Made by a program: the position numbers and the translations under genes. Positions 1-12,056 of a DNA stretch of 64,000 bases are shown piece after piece. Under the pieces are notes generated by a model that was not told the origin of the DNA, ran no database searches, and was given only the letters and a program-made list of their open reading frames with translations. Each line of letters starts with the position of its first letter. The stretch's first letter is position 1. Origin of the DNA: Ricinus communis (Eukaryota > Streptophyta > Magnoliopsida > Malpighiales > Euphorbiaceae); assembly GCF_019578655.1 (NCBI RefSeq), contig NC_063265.1:7350501-7414500 (forward strand). Reading direction: 5' to 3'.

Positions 1-529
1 TATACGAATAAAAATAAATAGATTATGCTGAATTTTGGAAAAAATATCAAATTTAATTTTCTTAAGCAATTAAGTTAAATTCAAATGTGGAATTTTTGTT
101 TACCAAAAAAATGCCACGTTAGCAATTGTAAATACTAAATTTGTCGGCCTATCAAATTTGATTAGTTTCGATAAATATTATACCACAAACTAGATCTCAT
201 AAAAATAATTTATCATATATAATTAAGTTTTAATAAACTAACGAGTTCAATCATGAATATGATTTACTTTTAAGCTTATTTCAACTTGTTAATTAAGAAA
301 AGAATTACTCTACTGGAAGCCCTATAAAATGATGCACTCTGTTCAAGTTCAGGGCAATGATTTATTAGATTGAGCAAAACCCGAAGCCTAATGGAAGTTT
401 TTCTTCACTTACAAACATTTACTGTAAAGAAAACACAAACACACGCACTGAGCAAAGCTTACTTACATTACATATTAAGCTCGAACCATAATTAACTAGA
501 AGAGATTTACGGCATGCGTTTTCCAGTTT
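1..529. other. AT-rich flank and likely 3' region of the WNK gene
   Basis: There is no convincing ORF here. The part next to position 530 is downstream of the stop codon of the minus-strand WNK gene and should include its 3' UTR. I could not fix a poly(A) site. The outer part is featureless AT-rich DNA. Confidence 0.5.
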
Positions 530-3500
530 TCACCATTTAAATCTCTGCTTTTCATCATCATCCGGAAAACCAGGCTCATGAAATCCGATATTTTCAACAG
601 CACCGACAGTCTTGAACAATCTCCTCTTATGTATCTGTTCCAGCAATGACTTGTGCAACAACTGGCTACGCACATCTACAAGTGATCGATGCCTACTTAG
701 CTTTGGCTGCGAACTTGAGCTACTACATTCCCAAGAACCCAACTGCGCGTTGCGTTGTTTGTGTTGTTTTGAGCACAAATTGCTGTCGGCAGGGCAGAAT
801 CTTGTAGACTTGTGTGCCTTCGCAAAACTGAGATGTTCTCCTCCTCTTGTACTTGTCTCGCAGCTGTCTTCATTGCCTGAGCAGTAATTTAAATTCGAGT
901 ACTTGATGGAGTTGAATGAGCTTTGTGAGCTTGTATCATCATTGGTGAATAATTCTCCTGTCATATAGTAGCTATGTTTATTAGCATTCTATCTTGAAGT
1001 GCTGTAAATTGTAATCAAGAAAAAATGTGATGTACCTTGAAGCCAGTCAAGGCTGCAAGTTACATTGGTGTTGCTTCCACCGTGGAGATGGGGATTTTCA
1101 TATGGAGAGCTTAAAGCTAAAAGCGAAGCTTGAGATGAAGAACGGGAGGAGAAGGAGTGGAAAGGATGGTGGTTTCCATCATTGTCATATTCGTCATCAT
1201 CGTCATAGTTGAAGCTGTGCTGCTGCTGGAATAAGCCCCACTCTTTCGAGCTTGGAATTAAAGATGCTATCTGTTCCTCTATCATTTCAGCAATGTCCAG
1301 TGACTCCCAATCAGTGATCTCCAATTCTTTCACCATCTCCACCGCAACATCAATTGCAGTGTCGTTCATTGTGTCATAAGGAAAATAAATGTTCCTTGTG
1401 TGACCTAAAGTTCACCAAATAAAGAAAATGATGTCAATCTAACAGACAACCGACTACTGCTTAAACATGGAACTATGATCAATGGCGTCTTTCATGCGCA
1501 TCAGTATGTACATACCATCCTTGTCAGATATTTGAACTTTGAGGAAAACCGTGTCATCATCAGGGTTCATAGTCCCTGTGATGGTCATTTCAGTGTCCTT
1601 GGTTGGATCAGCCAACAAAGATGGAATGATCTCCTCTGATGCATTAGAACTTGACCTTTGAATTGGGATTTTTGTGACAGGCAGCAATTTTCCTTCGTCG
1701 GATGATAGAAACGGATCCAACAAGAGCTCTCGAGCAGGCAACCTCTTTGAAGCAGATTCTAAACATTTTCCCACAAATTTCTGAGCTTCAGTATCTTTAA
1801 TCTTGTAGAATGCCTCAGGCAACTTTCCCTAACAAGTCATAAAACAGTGTGCATTGCATATTTACCTCAGGCTCTTTTTTCAGCAATTTTAGAACTTACA
1901 TACAATGTTGAGAGGAACAACTCACCGAAGTTACTTTCTTGTATATTTGTGCAGGATTCGAGCACTCACTATAAGGGTACTCAGAAGTAAACATTTCTAA
2001 CACACACATGCCAAAGGAATAGATGTCTACAAGTTCATTATATTCCTCTTCATATAATTCTGGTGCCATAAATTCAGGCGTGCCTGAAAATACCAATCCG
2101 AAACATTAAAAAGGTTATTAAAAGATCTCAAAAGTAATTACTTAGTATGTAATCCAGAAGAGACACAGAAAATTGCCTATGACACTACGAGCATGTTGTG
2201 ATCCGCGAAGAATAGCTGCTAAGCCTAGATCACCAATCTTGACTTGTCCAAGATGACCATTGATGAAAATGTTGTCACACTTGAGATCTCTATGAATAAC
2301 AGGAGGATCATGGCCATGAAGATAAGCAAGTCCTTGGAGAATTTGACGGGCCCAATTCTTGACAGCTCGAATATCTACATGCTGGTACTTCTTTCTGTAC
2401 CTGAAAGACATACAAATGAAAATTATATTCCAAAACTGGGATTAGGAAAAGGGTGAAATGATAAAAGAATTTAAAATTTTTGTTGCTTTTGTTGTTTCCA
2501 TTACTCTCTTAGTGTGCCTGAGGTAAACATTTCAGTGATGAAGTTGAAGGTTCTTCGATCAATGTCAATCCAAGATGAGTAGAATTTTATGATGGATTCA
2601 TGTTTAAGGTTCTTAAGGAGGTGAACTTCAGAGTATAGCCTATGCAATTCGTCTGCTGAACTTAAAACGTCATTAAGTTTCACTTGATTCCATGCCACCT
2701 CCATCCCAAGAACCTCATCAAAAGCTTTGTACACGGTCTTCATAGCTCCTTTGCCAAGCATTTCTCTGAACTGCATCAAGACATGGACAAACTCCTTTAG
2801 AAATACATTACAGGATGGACCTAAATCATCAAAATATTTTGCCATTATAGGATAGTAACATCAGTAATTTCCTAATTTCTCAAGCTTTGCTACTGCTTTT
2901 CATGTCTTTTCATTTCGAGAAAAGGGCCATGCATTTTGATTTTTCCTATCAATTCATTTTAATTCTCTTTAATAAGTTATATAGTTTTTCTTATGGTACT
3001 TGAGAACACATCAATATCACTAGTCAAATGTATAAATTCTCACTTCATAAAAAGCAAGCTTAATTTTATTTAATTCGGTCCAAAATCACCATTAATAAAC
3101 TCGAATTCCTCCAAAAATAATTGCTCCATTCTTTTGGCGGAACTAAGAGGGGTTCAGATTAATTGACTTTTCTGTCCCTTGGAACACAACCCAATTAATA
3201 AAAGGAAAATTTTAAAAAAGCAAAGTGAGGAAGGATTAAAAATGTTTGAATAGTAAAACATTTGATCCATAAAAGGAAGAAGCAGCTTAGAAACGCCTCT
3301 TCAGGTGTTTTTCTGTCCTTGTAGTTGCTACGATGAGGCGCTCAGCCTTAAACGTCTCTTCAGCATATTGGAAAGACAATTAGGCTAGAAGCACTTGCAT
3401 GGTAGTGACTCGTTGACCAAATCGGGCCAGAGTAAAGAATTAACCACAAAATTCTTATTCAGATAGATATGTATATTTATTAATTTTAAATGATAAATTT

Positions 3501-5660
3501 TTGTATTAATTATTTAATAAATAATAATAAATATTTATATATTTTCTTATTATTTCTAGTATACACAACAAGTTTAAGTAAATTTAAATCAATTAAAATT
3601 TAGAGATTAATCTAATAGTTTACTCAAATATTTGCAAATGAAAAGCCTTCATATCCAATTTCAAGATTCTTCTTGCAAAAGCAAAAAAAAAAAAAAGAAA
3701 TTTAATGATATATTAGCCGTAAGACAAAATTCTACACAATCTTTACATTATACAGAACAAATTTACTCTGTAATTTTAAGAAAATTTTAAACCTTTTCTT
3801 ATATTTTAGAACATTTCTAATATATTTTTATATTTCAATATCATATGTTAAATTTTTTATTTTAGAAAATTATATAGTAAAATAATATTAAAATATAATA
3901 TTTATTTAAATAAATATTAGAGAGTTAATTTATCTTTATATATGAAAAGTCAAATTTTATTATTTATTTTATATTTAATAAATATATTATACACTCAATT
4001 AATTGATAGTTACAGTTTTTATTTTTTATTTAAAACTATTAATATTTATACAAATAAAAATAAACTAAAGGGTATAATATAAAGGATCAGTAAATTAAAT
4101 AAAAAATTTATTTTTGTATTTAAATATTTTTAAAATATTTTTATAAAAATTATAATTTTTAAAATAAAGAGAATTATTTAAAATGTTTTTATAAAATAAT
4201 ATTTTTTATGAGAAGTAATCTCAATTTAAAAATTGATTAAATCAAAACTCTCAAACAAAAAAATAAAATAAAAGGAAAGAATTGGTACTCTAATTAAAAT
4301 ATAATAATTTATATTTTAAGTAAAAGAATTAATAATTTAGTAGAAACATATGTTTAATGTTGCTATCTTTATAAAGTCAAACTCTCAGAGCCAGACCTAC
4401 TCCCAATGTACTTTGATATAATAGAATTTTATATACTCGGAAGATTCAGACTTTCGTGCAGCCCAATATTCAACTTGACATTTTTCTAAAATAAAAAATC
4501 AATAGGCTGAAATTGCACTTAAAAGTTTTTATTTAAGGGCAAACGGACTTTTAGAGTTGGATCAAAAGGTGTCACTTCAACCCTAGAATATAATTAAGAA
4601 CTGCTGTATGAATATTTAGAAAACAAAAACAAAATAACATCCTAAGTAAGTAAAAGTTCTCTGTAATTATTTATTTGAAATTAAATAAGATTTATAACTA
4701 TAAAAATTTATTATATAATAAAAATTTAAATATTATTTTTTAATTTAATAATTAATTTTATTGGCAAAATGATAAAAATAAAAATAAAATATGTAAATAT
4801 CTTATTATATTATATGAATAAAATAATACTACCGAAGTATAAATATAATATAACATATATCTTTTAAAATTATATATAAATATTATCATAGAGATAAATA
4901 TATTTTTAAAATAAAATTGTAAGAATATATAATATATTTTTATTTATAATTGACCCAAATTGAAATTGTAATCTTTTATTACTGTATTAAAATTATTTCT
5001 ACATAGACGATAACTATAAAATGATGTTATTGTAATTATCATCAATTTGCCTCAACTTCTTTTAGAAAATTGAGATACAATTTTCAATGTAAATTGCATG
5101 AACGTTGTTGTGCGTGAATGACAGTGTTTACGGTTAAAAATCTCACAACCTATCGAGATTCAGAAGTCAAGTGAGGAAAATTGGCTATCCATCGTAGTTA
5201 TCATTAAAAGGAATATTATTTTTCCTGAAAAAAAGGTCATTTATGAAAGTCAAATTGAGTTAAATAAATTCGTTCTGAATAGTCACAGCCATTGTGCTTG
5301 AACATTAATTTCCCATGTGCCAAAATTAAATAAACTAAAAATTGATTTTGCAATCTTTTTTCCTACTAATGATTTCCTAAGAACTTGTCAATAGATCATC
5401 CATGCAACAACTGAGTCCTTAGAATCCAATTTCCTACTCGACCAAGAAAAGCCTTTGCCAATTAATGCACAATAAATCATCATCTGTTAAATTTAAACTG
5501 GCAATTGCTTAACACAGAAAATAAAAAAAAGAAGGAAAGAAAGAGAGAAAGAGAGAGTACATACACGTCCGTAGCGGCCAGAAGGGTCAGTTTCAACATA
5601 ACCATGCTGTTGCTTTGCTCCATCAATGGATCCCCCTCCTGATCGAGTTGTCTTGTACAT
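530..5660 (-). CDS. WNK4: WNK-family serine/threonine kinase, WNK4-like
   Basis: Seven minus-strand exons join in phase: 5660-5565, 2770-2505, 2400-2177, 2083-1926, 1828-1516, 1404-1036 and 957-530 (stop TGA at 532-530). They encode 617 residues. The kinase domain spans about residues 33-289. The glycine loop reads [10 protein letters not shown] (37-46), with the WNK-type lysine inside the loop. The usual subdomain II lysine is absent (AWNQVK, 58-63), which defines the With-No-Lysine family. HRDLKCDN (157-164) gives catalytic Asp159, DLG is at 178-180, and the activation segment ends GTPEFMAPE. An OSR1_C/PF2-like module follows (about 343-403), then an acidic and Ser-rich tail and a basic helix near 565-588. 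WNKs phosphorylate signalling and ion-transport regulators in cytosol or nucleus. The start in exon 1 is preferred because its DPSGRYGR joins directly to FREMLGKG, as in other plant WNKs. The WNK4 assignment rests on the kinase domain and C-terminal basic motif, recalled rather than searched. Confidence 0.93.
2086..2175 (-). other. GC-AG intron between WNK exons 3 and 4
   Basis: The intron runs from 2176 down to 2084 on the minus strand; the listed span is its core. The donor reads ATAG|GCAATT and the acceptor TTTTCAG|GC. Only this junction rebuilds the invariant activation-segment reading [12 protein letters not shown] and keeps phase (one base before, two after). No GT nearby gives the same join, so a non-canonical GC donor is the best reading. 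Confidence 0.85.
2771..5564 (-). other. Long first intron of the WNK gene
   Basis: A 2794-base intron starts at donor GT (5564-5563) after ...GRYGR and ends at acceptor AG (2772-2771) before FREML. It is mostly AT-rich and non-coding. An in-frame ATG at 2845 would extend exon 2 upstream by read-through and could serve an alternative transcript lacking exon 1. A short segment at about 3285-3365 carries the motif AAACG(C/T)CTCTTCAG twice. Confidence 0.8.
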
Positions 5661-5699
5661 GGCTACCACTGAATATGATCAAGAGCCCCCTTTTTCCGT

Positions 5700-5740
5700 T
5701 GGTATCTGCCTGCTTATATTTAAAATATACTAGGTAGTAT
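5700..5740 (-). promoter_or_regulatory. Possible TATA region of the WNK gene
   Basis: On the minus strand, TATATTTTAAATATAAG lies about 55-80 bases upstream of the exon 1 ATG. This is plausible for a TATA element with a very short leader. The transcription start is unknown, and a longer leader reaching past the GA repeat at 5992-6018 is equally possible. Confidence 0.25.
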
Positions 5741-5991
5741 TTACTATCAAACACTTAATATTTATGGAAAGTAAAGAAGAGAGGTTTAATATAGCGGCTG
5801 GCTAGCTGGTAGTGCTAGATGATCCGAGGCTTTCCTTCATGATTTTCATAAGAGAAAACACCAAACAACAACCAAAACAGCCTTGAGTAATCAACACTTA
5901 GCATAATCCAAGCCATTTCAACTACTGCACGTGCAAACTGATAGTCCTTGGCAGTCATCTGGCTTCAAACAAAAGCTCCCAAAAATATAAC

Positions 5992-6018
<27 letters not shown>
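5992..6018. repeat. (GA)n microsatellite upstream of WNK
   Basis: This is an uninterrupted GA dinucleotide tract about 330 bases upstream of the WNK start codon. Such tracts are common in plant promoters and leaders and can bind BPC/GAGA factors. That role here is only inferred. Confidence 0.9.
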
Positions 6019-6019
<1 letters not shown>

Positions 6020-6025
<6 letters not shown>

Positions 6026-9000
6026 GAAATCTTTTGGCAGATATTTAGAGATGATAAGAATCCAAAAACCTATTTAGAAACAGTAAATAGATGGTGGGTT
6101 TGAAGCTGTGAATGGTAGGGAAGAAAACACCTTTCTTTTTATCAACCAATGGACAAAAAAGAAAACCAACTTTCCTTTTCTTTGTATACTAGTGTTAATT
6201 GAGAAGAGTGGGGTTGCAAGAATATGCTTGTGGAGAGGACTTTTTTTCAGCTTAAAACATCAAAACGAACTTCAGAAATTCAAAAGAAGGTGATGATAAT
6301 TATCAATTATAAGAAGTGGGATTTGTTTGGCATGAATAAACAGGAATCCTGAACTTGAAAAACCTGTGGCTACGTTTTGATAGCACCATTTGTGGATACG
6401 AAAGAGCTAACTAGCTAATCAAACAAAGATATATCTGTTTCAAGAAAATTATGGAAGAAGGTGCATATGTAGAGATAAAGATAGAGCGAAACTAAATGGC
6501 AAAAAAACAACAGAAGAAGAGATTGATTTGAGAAAGATGTGAAGTTGGCATATAGAGAGAAGGTGTTTTTTGGGGAGATAATTAATGTTGGTGTGAGGTG
6601 GCTAGATTGCTAGGTAGATAAAAAAAGAGGTGACGCAATTGGACAGAGTCCAATTCATAATTAATTCGAAATGGCTAAATTTTGTTTTATATATAATTAA
6701 GTACAGTCCATTGGGAAATGAAAAGGAGTCTGCTTTCTGGTCCTCATTGCATTAACTCACTTCTGAGACTGAATTTTTAGGGTTAATTTCTTTCAAATTT
6801 GCCCACCATTTTAACCTTCATATCTTTAGTTAAGCTTCTGCTGTATCAAACTCAAAGACCCATAAAAAAATTAAATAAATTATAATTAAGATAGTGGAAA
6901 TAAATTTATAAAAGAAGTTACTGTTATTGATTTTTTAAAGCAATTTTCAACTTTTAAGAATAAAAATGTTCTCTGATTTTAGATTCTAGCAATAGTACTA
7001 AATAATAAATTTTACAGCTAAAGTTAAGATTCTCATTGATTTTTTTTAGTTCACAATTTTATTTTTGTTTATCAGTAAATTAATTAATTACCAATATGAA
7101 GGCTAATCAAACGAACCTACTCTAAGATTTATTTCTTAAGCAATCACTTTTTGATTTCTTTTAGGGGTGAAGAACAATAAACTTTAATGGAAAAGGAATC
7201 TGCACAATATAAAACAATATAATTCTATTCATACAATTATACAAATTAATTTCATCATCATTTTTTATGAAACAACTTTTAAATTAGATTGTGACTCACT
7301 CTTAGACGAATAATTTATAGCCTTCATATAAATGGCGCCAATAACGATGAACCAACTCATAAACTAGGTTGTCACCCACTCTTTAAATATTATCTGGTTT
7401 TTCTCCCAAACCTTAGAAAAATAGGTGATATTTAACATTAATAGAGCCCGAGAGCATTACCTTTTTTAATTTTATATTTTAAGAAATCACAATGCAACTT
7501 ATTAATAATTTAAAGAATAAAAAAACTGACTATTAGCAAATTAATAAATCATAAATACAAAAATTACTAAAGAAAGAATTATGAATTTTTTAAAAATATA
7601 AAATATTATTTTCATAATATAAATTATTAATCTGTAGCACTTGTTGTGGAAATAGGCCCACTTTTTAAAATATTGATAATAAATTTTTATTTTTTTGTTT
7701 GATGCATGTATGTATTAATCTGATTTTGAGATATATTTATGTTACTTAATTTTTTTGAATGATTTGACATTTGACATGTAATTATGTTATTCGACTTATT
7801 TCTGTGATTTGGCATTTTGATATCATTGGATGAATGCTTAAAGATAAATTTGATTATATATATATATATATATACACTTATTCAACCTTCGGTTAAAAAA
7901 CCTACTGGCCGTATAGAAATTGATGGAGCCTTTTTGATTTGTCATAATTCGTCCGTTCAAACGTTTTAGGATTATCATTAGCTTAAGATATGTCAGTTGA
8001 GCTAAATTAGCTTTGGTATGATGGTATAATGAAAATATATACTTAAATGTTTTTTTTGTCTTAAGCAAATTTTTTTTATTATTATTATTATTTTAAAAAA
8101 GAGTGGTGGATTGGGGATATTACTAATCTAATGGGACGCAAATATTAAGTATATGACATAAACATTTTTGTGGTTGAAGGTCATTTCCCTATAATTGTCA
8201 ACCATATAACTCAAGGGACCAAGAATAAGAAATCACTTAATGTAATGGCTACTGGCGAATATTCAATTACTTCAATATTAGTATTATTTTCTGGAAGAAC
8301 AGTTAATCCTTTTTTATTTAGATAATTGATGGTATTATAATTTAAAAATGATCTTTCACCCTAGCCTTTCTCTTTTGTCTTAACCCTCTCACTGTATTTT
8401 TCTTAATTTGTTAAAGTGATTTTTTTTTTTTGTTTATTTTTAGATTTGTTGTATCCATAGATTCTCTTCTTCAGTGCATTTAGAAAATTAATTCTTTACT
8501 ACAATTCCTCTTTTAGTTATATTTTGGATACAACCTAGTCTAAATTAATTCTTATTTTATGTTTTAGTCTGTTTTTATTACAAATGATTCATATTTATAT
8601 TGCTTAGTATTTCTTTTCATTTTTGTTTATATTTTATTTCTGTGTGCTTATTTTGACGAGAAATGTGATTCTTCCTCTACCAGAGGTGTTCTATAATTTC
8701 ATTTGAGTTTGATATATTCGCACAATTATATTTATATAAAGACATTATTAAAGTTGATTTATAATTTAATATATTCACCAAGTAAAGTATTTCTTTTTTC
8801 AAATTGTGATATGCCTTTATTATATCAGTATAATTGATTAATATTTATAGAACATATTTACGTAAGTTTCTTGAATGTAGTTAATTTTTATCTTTTCTCT
8901 TTAAAAGAATAAAGATGTATTTATTGAAAATTCAAATTTTTCCTCAAAGAAGAAAAATTATATTTTGAATCACTTGGAAAACAAATCCAATTAAAATTAA

Positions 9001-10500
9001 TAAAAGATTTTATGCTTATAGTGTGGTTGTTTTTAGGTTATCTTTTAGTTATCTTATTTACTGTTTACTAAGAAATAATTAAAAATAATCAAATGTTTGA
9101 TATTTTAATATAGTAAAAAATAAAGAAAAAATTAATATCTTAATTTTAATATAAAAAAACATGAATAATTTTATTAATTTTCCTTTAATAAATAGCTTGA
9201 TGGATCACACTTAAAATTTTACAATATACGGGACTTGGTTTTTCAGAGAGGGAATAGTTACATTTTTCTTTTTATTCTATTTATGTAAAGGGGGCAATAT
9301 TCTCTTAATAAAAGTGCCCCACAAAAACACTTTTAAACAATTAAAAAAACACAGAAGTAATGCTGCAAAACCATACAGTTAAGAAGAAAACGACACCGCT
9401 GTTAAAGGAATAATAAAAAGAAAAAAAGGAAGAAAACTACACACCCCTTCTTTATATTTAACATTAATTATTTATGACAACCAAATGCGAAAAATAGAAA
9501 ATGATGCTCCTGTACCTAACTTTGTTTTATTTTACGATCTATAATTTTTGTTTTAAAATTTCCTACCTAACCTTTTTTTTTTTCTTTTCTTCTTCAAACA
9601 TTGCAAAAATATATGAATTCACTTTGAATGCAAATTATATAATTGAAGGATTTGAACTCGTGGAAAAAAAAATTAGTTTAAATAATTTCATTAATAAATT
9701 TGATAAGCCATATGTACTGTATTTTTAAAAAATTTAAACTACTAAAGTTTTAATATTAAAATTTATAATATATTTGGTTAAGATTCATAAAAAATTATAT
9801 AATTAAGAGAGAAATAACATAAAAATTATAAATTTTAAAAAAATATTTTATTGTTATTGAATATATAAACTTATTAATATTTAATCCATTAAAAAATTCT
9901 ATCTATTTCATTGAAATTTAGTTTGGATATAACTAATTTCATATGATTTTGATAATATAAAATTTTAAATTAATTTTTATATTATTTAAGATATATAAAT
10001 TTTAAATAAACACAATAAAAATAATTATTAAATTATTAAACAATAACAAAAGAAATATTATAATTTAAAGTCTAATATTATTGAAAAATATTGTTCGTCC
10101 GAACTCCAAAGACCACTTAGTATTCCATTCGACGAAGCTTAAAAATGGATAAATAATTAAAAAGTATTCTTTTTCGAATTTTGCACCTTTGATTCTGACA
10201 ATATTTAATCAATTGAGAAATTAAATGTGAGATCCAATATTTTCAAGTATAAATAAATTATTAAACTAGACACATTTAATATCCATTGCAAGTAGATAAT
10301 ATTATTACTAATTTTTATATAAATCTCCTGTTTTCTAATGTCATGGTATGAGGTTTAATATATGTACAGTTGACCTAGCATTCAATTAATCATTGGTTTT
10401 TTTCATTCATTAAATTTAAAAGTAGTTGAAAAAAAGTGGCAAAATTGCAATGCCACATGTTTTCATATCCATATGATAAATGGCTCTCAACGAGTGGTTA
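6020..10500. other. Intergenic AT-rich DNA
   Basis: I see no supportable gene. ORFs of 60-75 codons here are low-complexity and AT-driven. The stretch holds a (TA)n tract at 7855-7874, an (ATT)n tract at about 8077-8093, and many A/T homopolymers. Confidence 0.6.
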
Positions 10501-10559
10501 TGATAATTATATTCAGCTTCAAACATATAATATAATGTCTTGCGCCAGCTGCTGGCCAA

Positions 10560-10850
10560 GTTCAAGGAACCCGTATATACTATTCTGATAAATGCACCTT
10601 AGAAATTGAAGAGCGCCTGCATTTAAAATTTAAAAGCTTCAATCATCAGGTCACCTTTACGTACAGGGTTAACCTCTGTTGCTTGCAACATGCCGTCAAC
10701 CAAGCATCGGGTTAAAAAGTGGGCATCCCACCAAGAAATGTTTTCCAGGGTGTAATGAATTACATTCTTTCCTGTCTCCCATAGAATCATCTCCATTACC
10801 GCAATACAAGGAGTAATAATCAAGAAATTCTCCTATGGTAATGCTAATCC
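10560..10850 (-). pseudogene. Unrecognised coding-like fragment
   Basis: This patch is visibly less AT-rich than its surroundings. On the minus strand it has a 66-codon open frame at 10823-10623, with unbiased composition including ISWWDAHFLTRCLVDGM. Past its stop the same strand continues with GALQFLRCIYQNSIYG and further plausible residues. That looks like one or two decayed exons of a protein gene or a retroposed scrap. I do not recognise the family. It could also be chance. Confidence 0.25.
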
Positions 10851-10869
10851 TGTTAACTGCTGAATTCTA

Positions 10870-11900
10870 CGCAGCTCAACCCAATTTCATCTTAGCATAC
10901 AGATTGTAGAGTAAGGAATATTACACATATTTGGTATCACCAATATCGTTACTGTGTCGAAACGTAAATATATTTATGAATATACTTACTAATATCGTTA
11001 TTGTATTGCGGAGGTGCATACAAATAAATATATTTATGGATTTAGAATATGAGTAGAAACATAAATCTAAAATATGTATTACTTTGCATATGCATTAATT
11101 TTCAGGACAAAGGAGATAAAGTTTTAAATGTAAAAAATCCAACCTAAAATAACAATATATGAAGAATGTAAAAGTAACAGCCAAACATAAGTCTTGACCT
11201 AAATTCATATTCAGTTGCAAATACTCTTTTTGAAAGAAGCGTCTGAATTGTTAGAGCATTTGATTGGATGATAGTGCAAATGAGGACTCCATTGAATTTC
11301 GATATACTTGTATAATTTTTCTTTCTACTTTGCGTTAGTCATTTTATAAATATAAAAATAAATATTTATGTAATTAATATTATAAATATAAATAATGTAT
11401 TTTAAAATAATAATAGTTATATAATTATAAAATAAATAATTGATTATTTGAAATGAAATTAGAATAATCACTAACATTAATTTATTTAAAATATATTATC
11501 TTTTAAAGTCACTTCAGATTATGGTATACTATTTTTAGAGTAAGAAAATCATAAAAAGTAAATTTCTAACAGTAAAAAATAATTTGTATGATTATTTTAA
11601 GTTTTTATATTATAATTAGAAAAAATAATATTTTATTGTTAATGTTTAATCAATAATAAAGACTTACATTATGAAAATAGAAAAAAATTTAAATAGTAAA
11701 TGAGCCACATGCAAACATTGTTAAACAAAAAGAATTAATATAATTCAAAGTCTTCAATTTAACTTCCTAAAGATTTTTATTAATGGCAATTGAGGGTAAG
11801 GGCTAATTCAACCTGGCTCTAAACCTAAAGATCCAGTTTGGCCCTTGGGCGAATGCAACCCTTGCTTAAATCTAAATCTCTTCAGGGACCGCTCCAGAAG
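10870..11900. other. Intergenic AT-rich DNA
   Basis: No gene or defined element was found between the coding-like fragment and the promoter of the next gene. The part near 11760-11900 is less AT-rich and probably belongs to that promoter. Confidence 0.5.
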
Positions 11901-11936
11901 TAATGGCTCAATACAGTAAAAGCAAAAATACCTCGT

Positions 11937-11944
11937 TGGGCCCA
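11937..11944. promoter_or_regulatory. TGGGCCCA site II-type element
   Basis: The palindrome TGGGCCCA lies 113 bases upstream of the ATG at 12057. GGCCCA/TGGGCC motifs are known TCP-binding site II elements of plant housekeeping genes. A second GGCCC-containing stretch sits about 100 bases further upstream. The position fits a proximal promoter. Confidence 0.5.
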
Positions 11945-12056
11945 TTCAAATAGAAATTACACAATTCGTCCCAATATCGAGAAAAAGGAAAAGAAGAACA
12001 GGCGATTTATTTGGGAAACGAGAATCAAGAAGGAGAAGTGAAAGCAAGATTGAAGG

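Noticed and set aside
6108..6293. 61-codon ORF upstream of WNK
   Set aside because: No domain. It is on the strand opposite to the gene and in promoter DNA.
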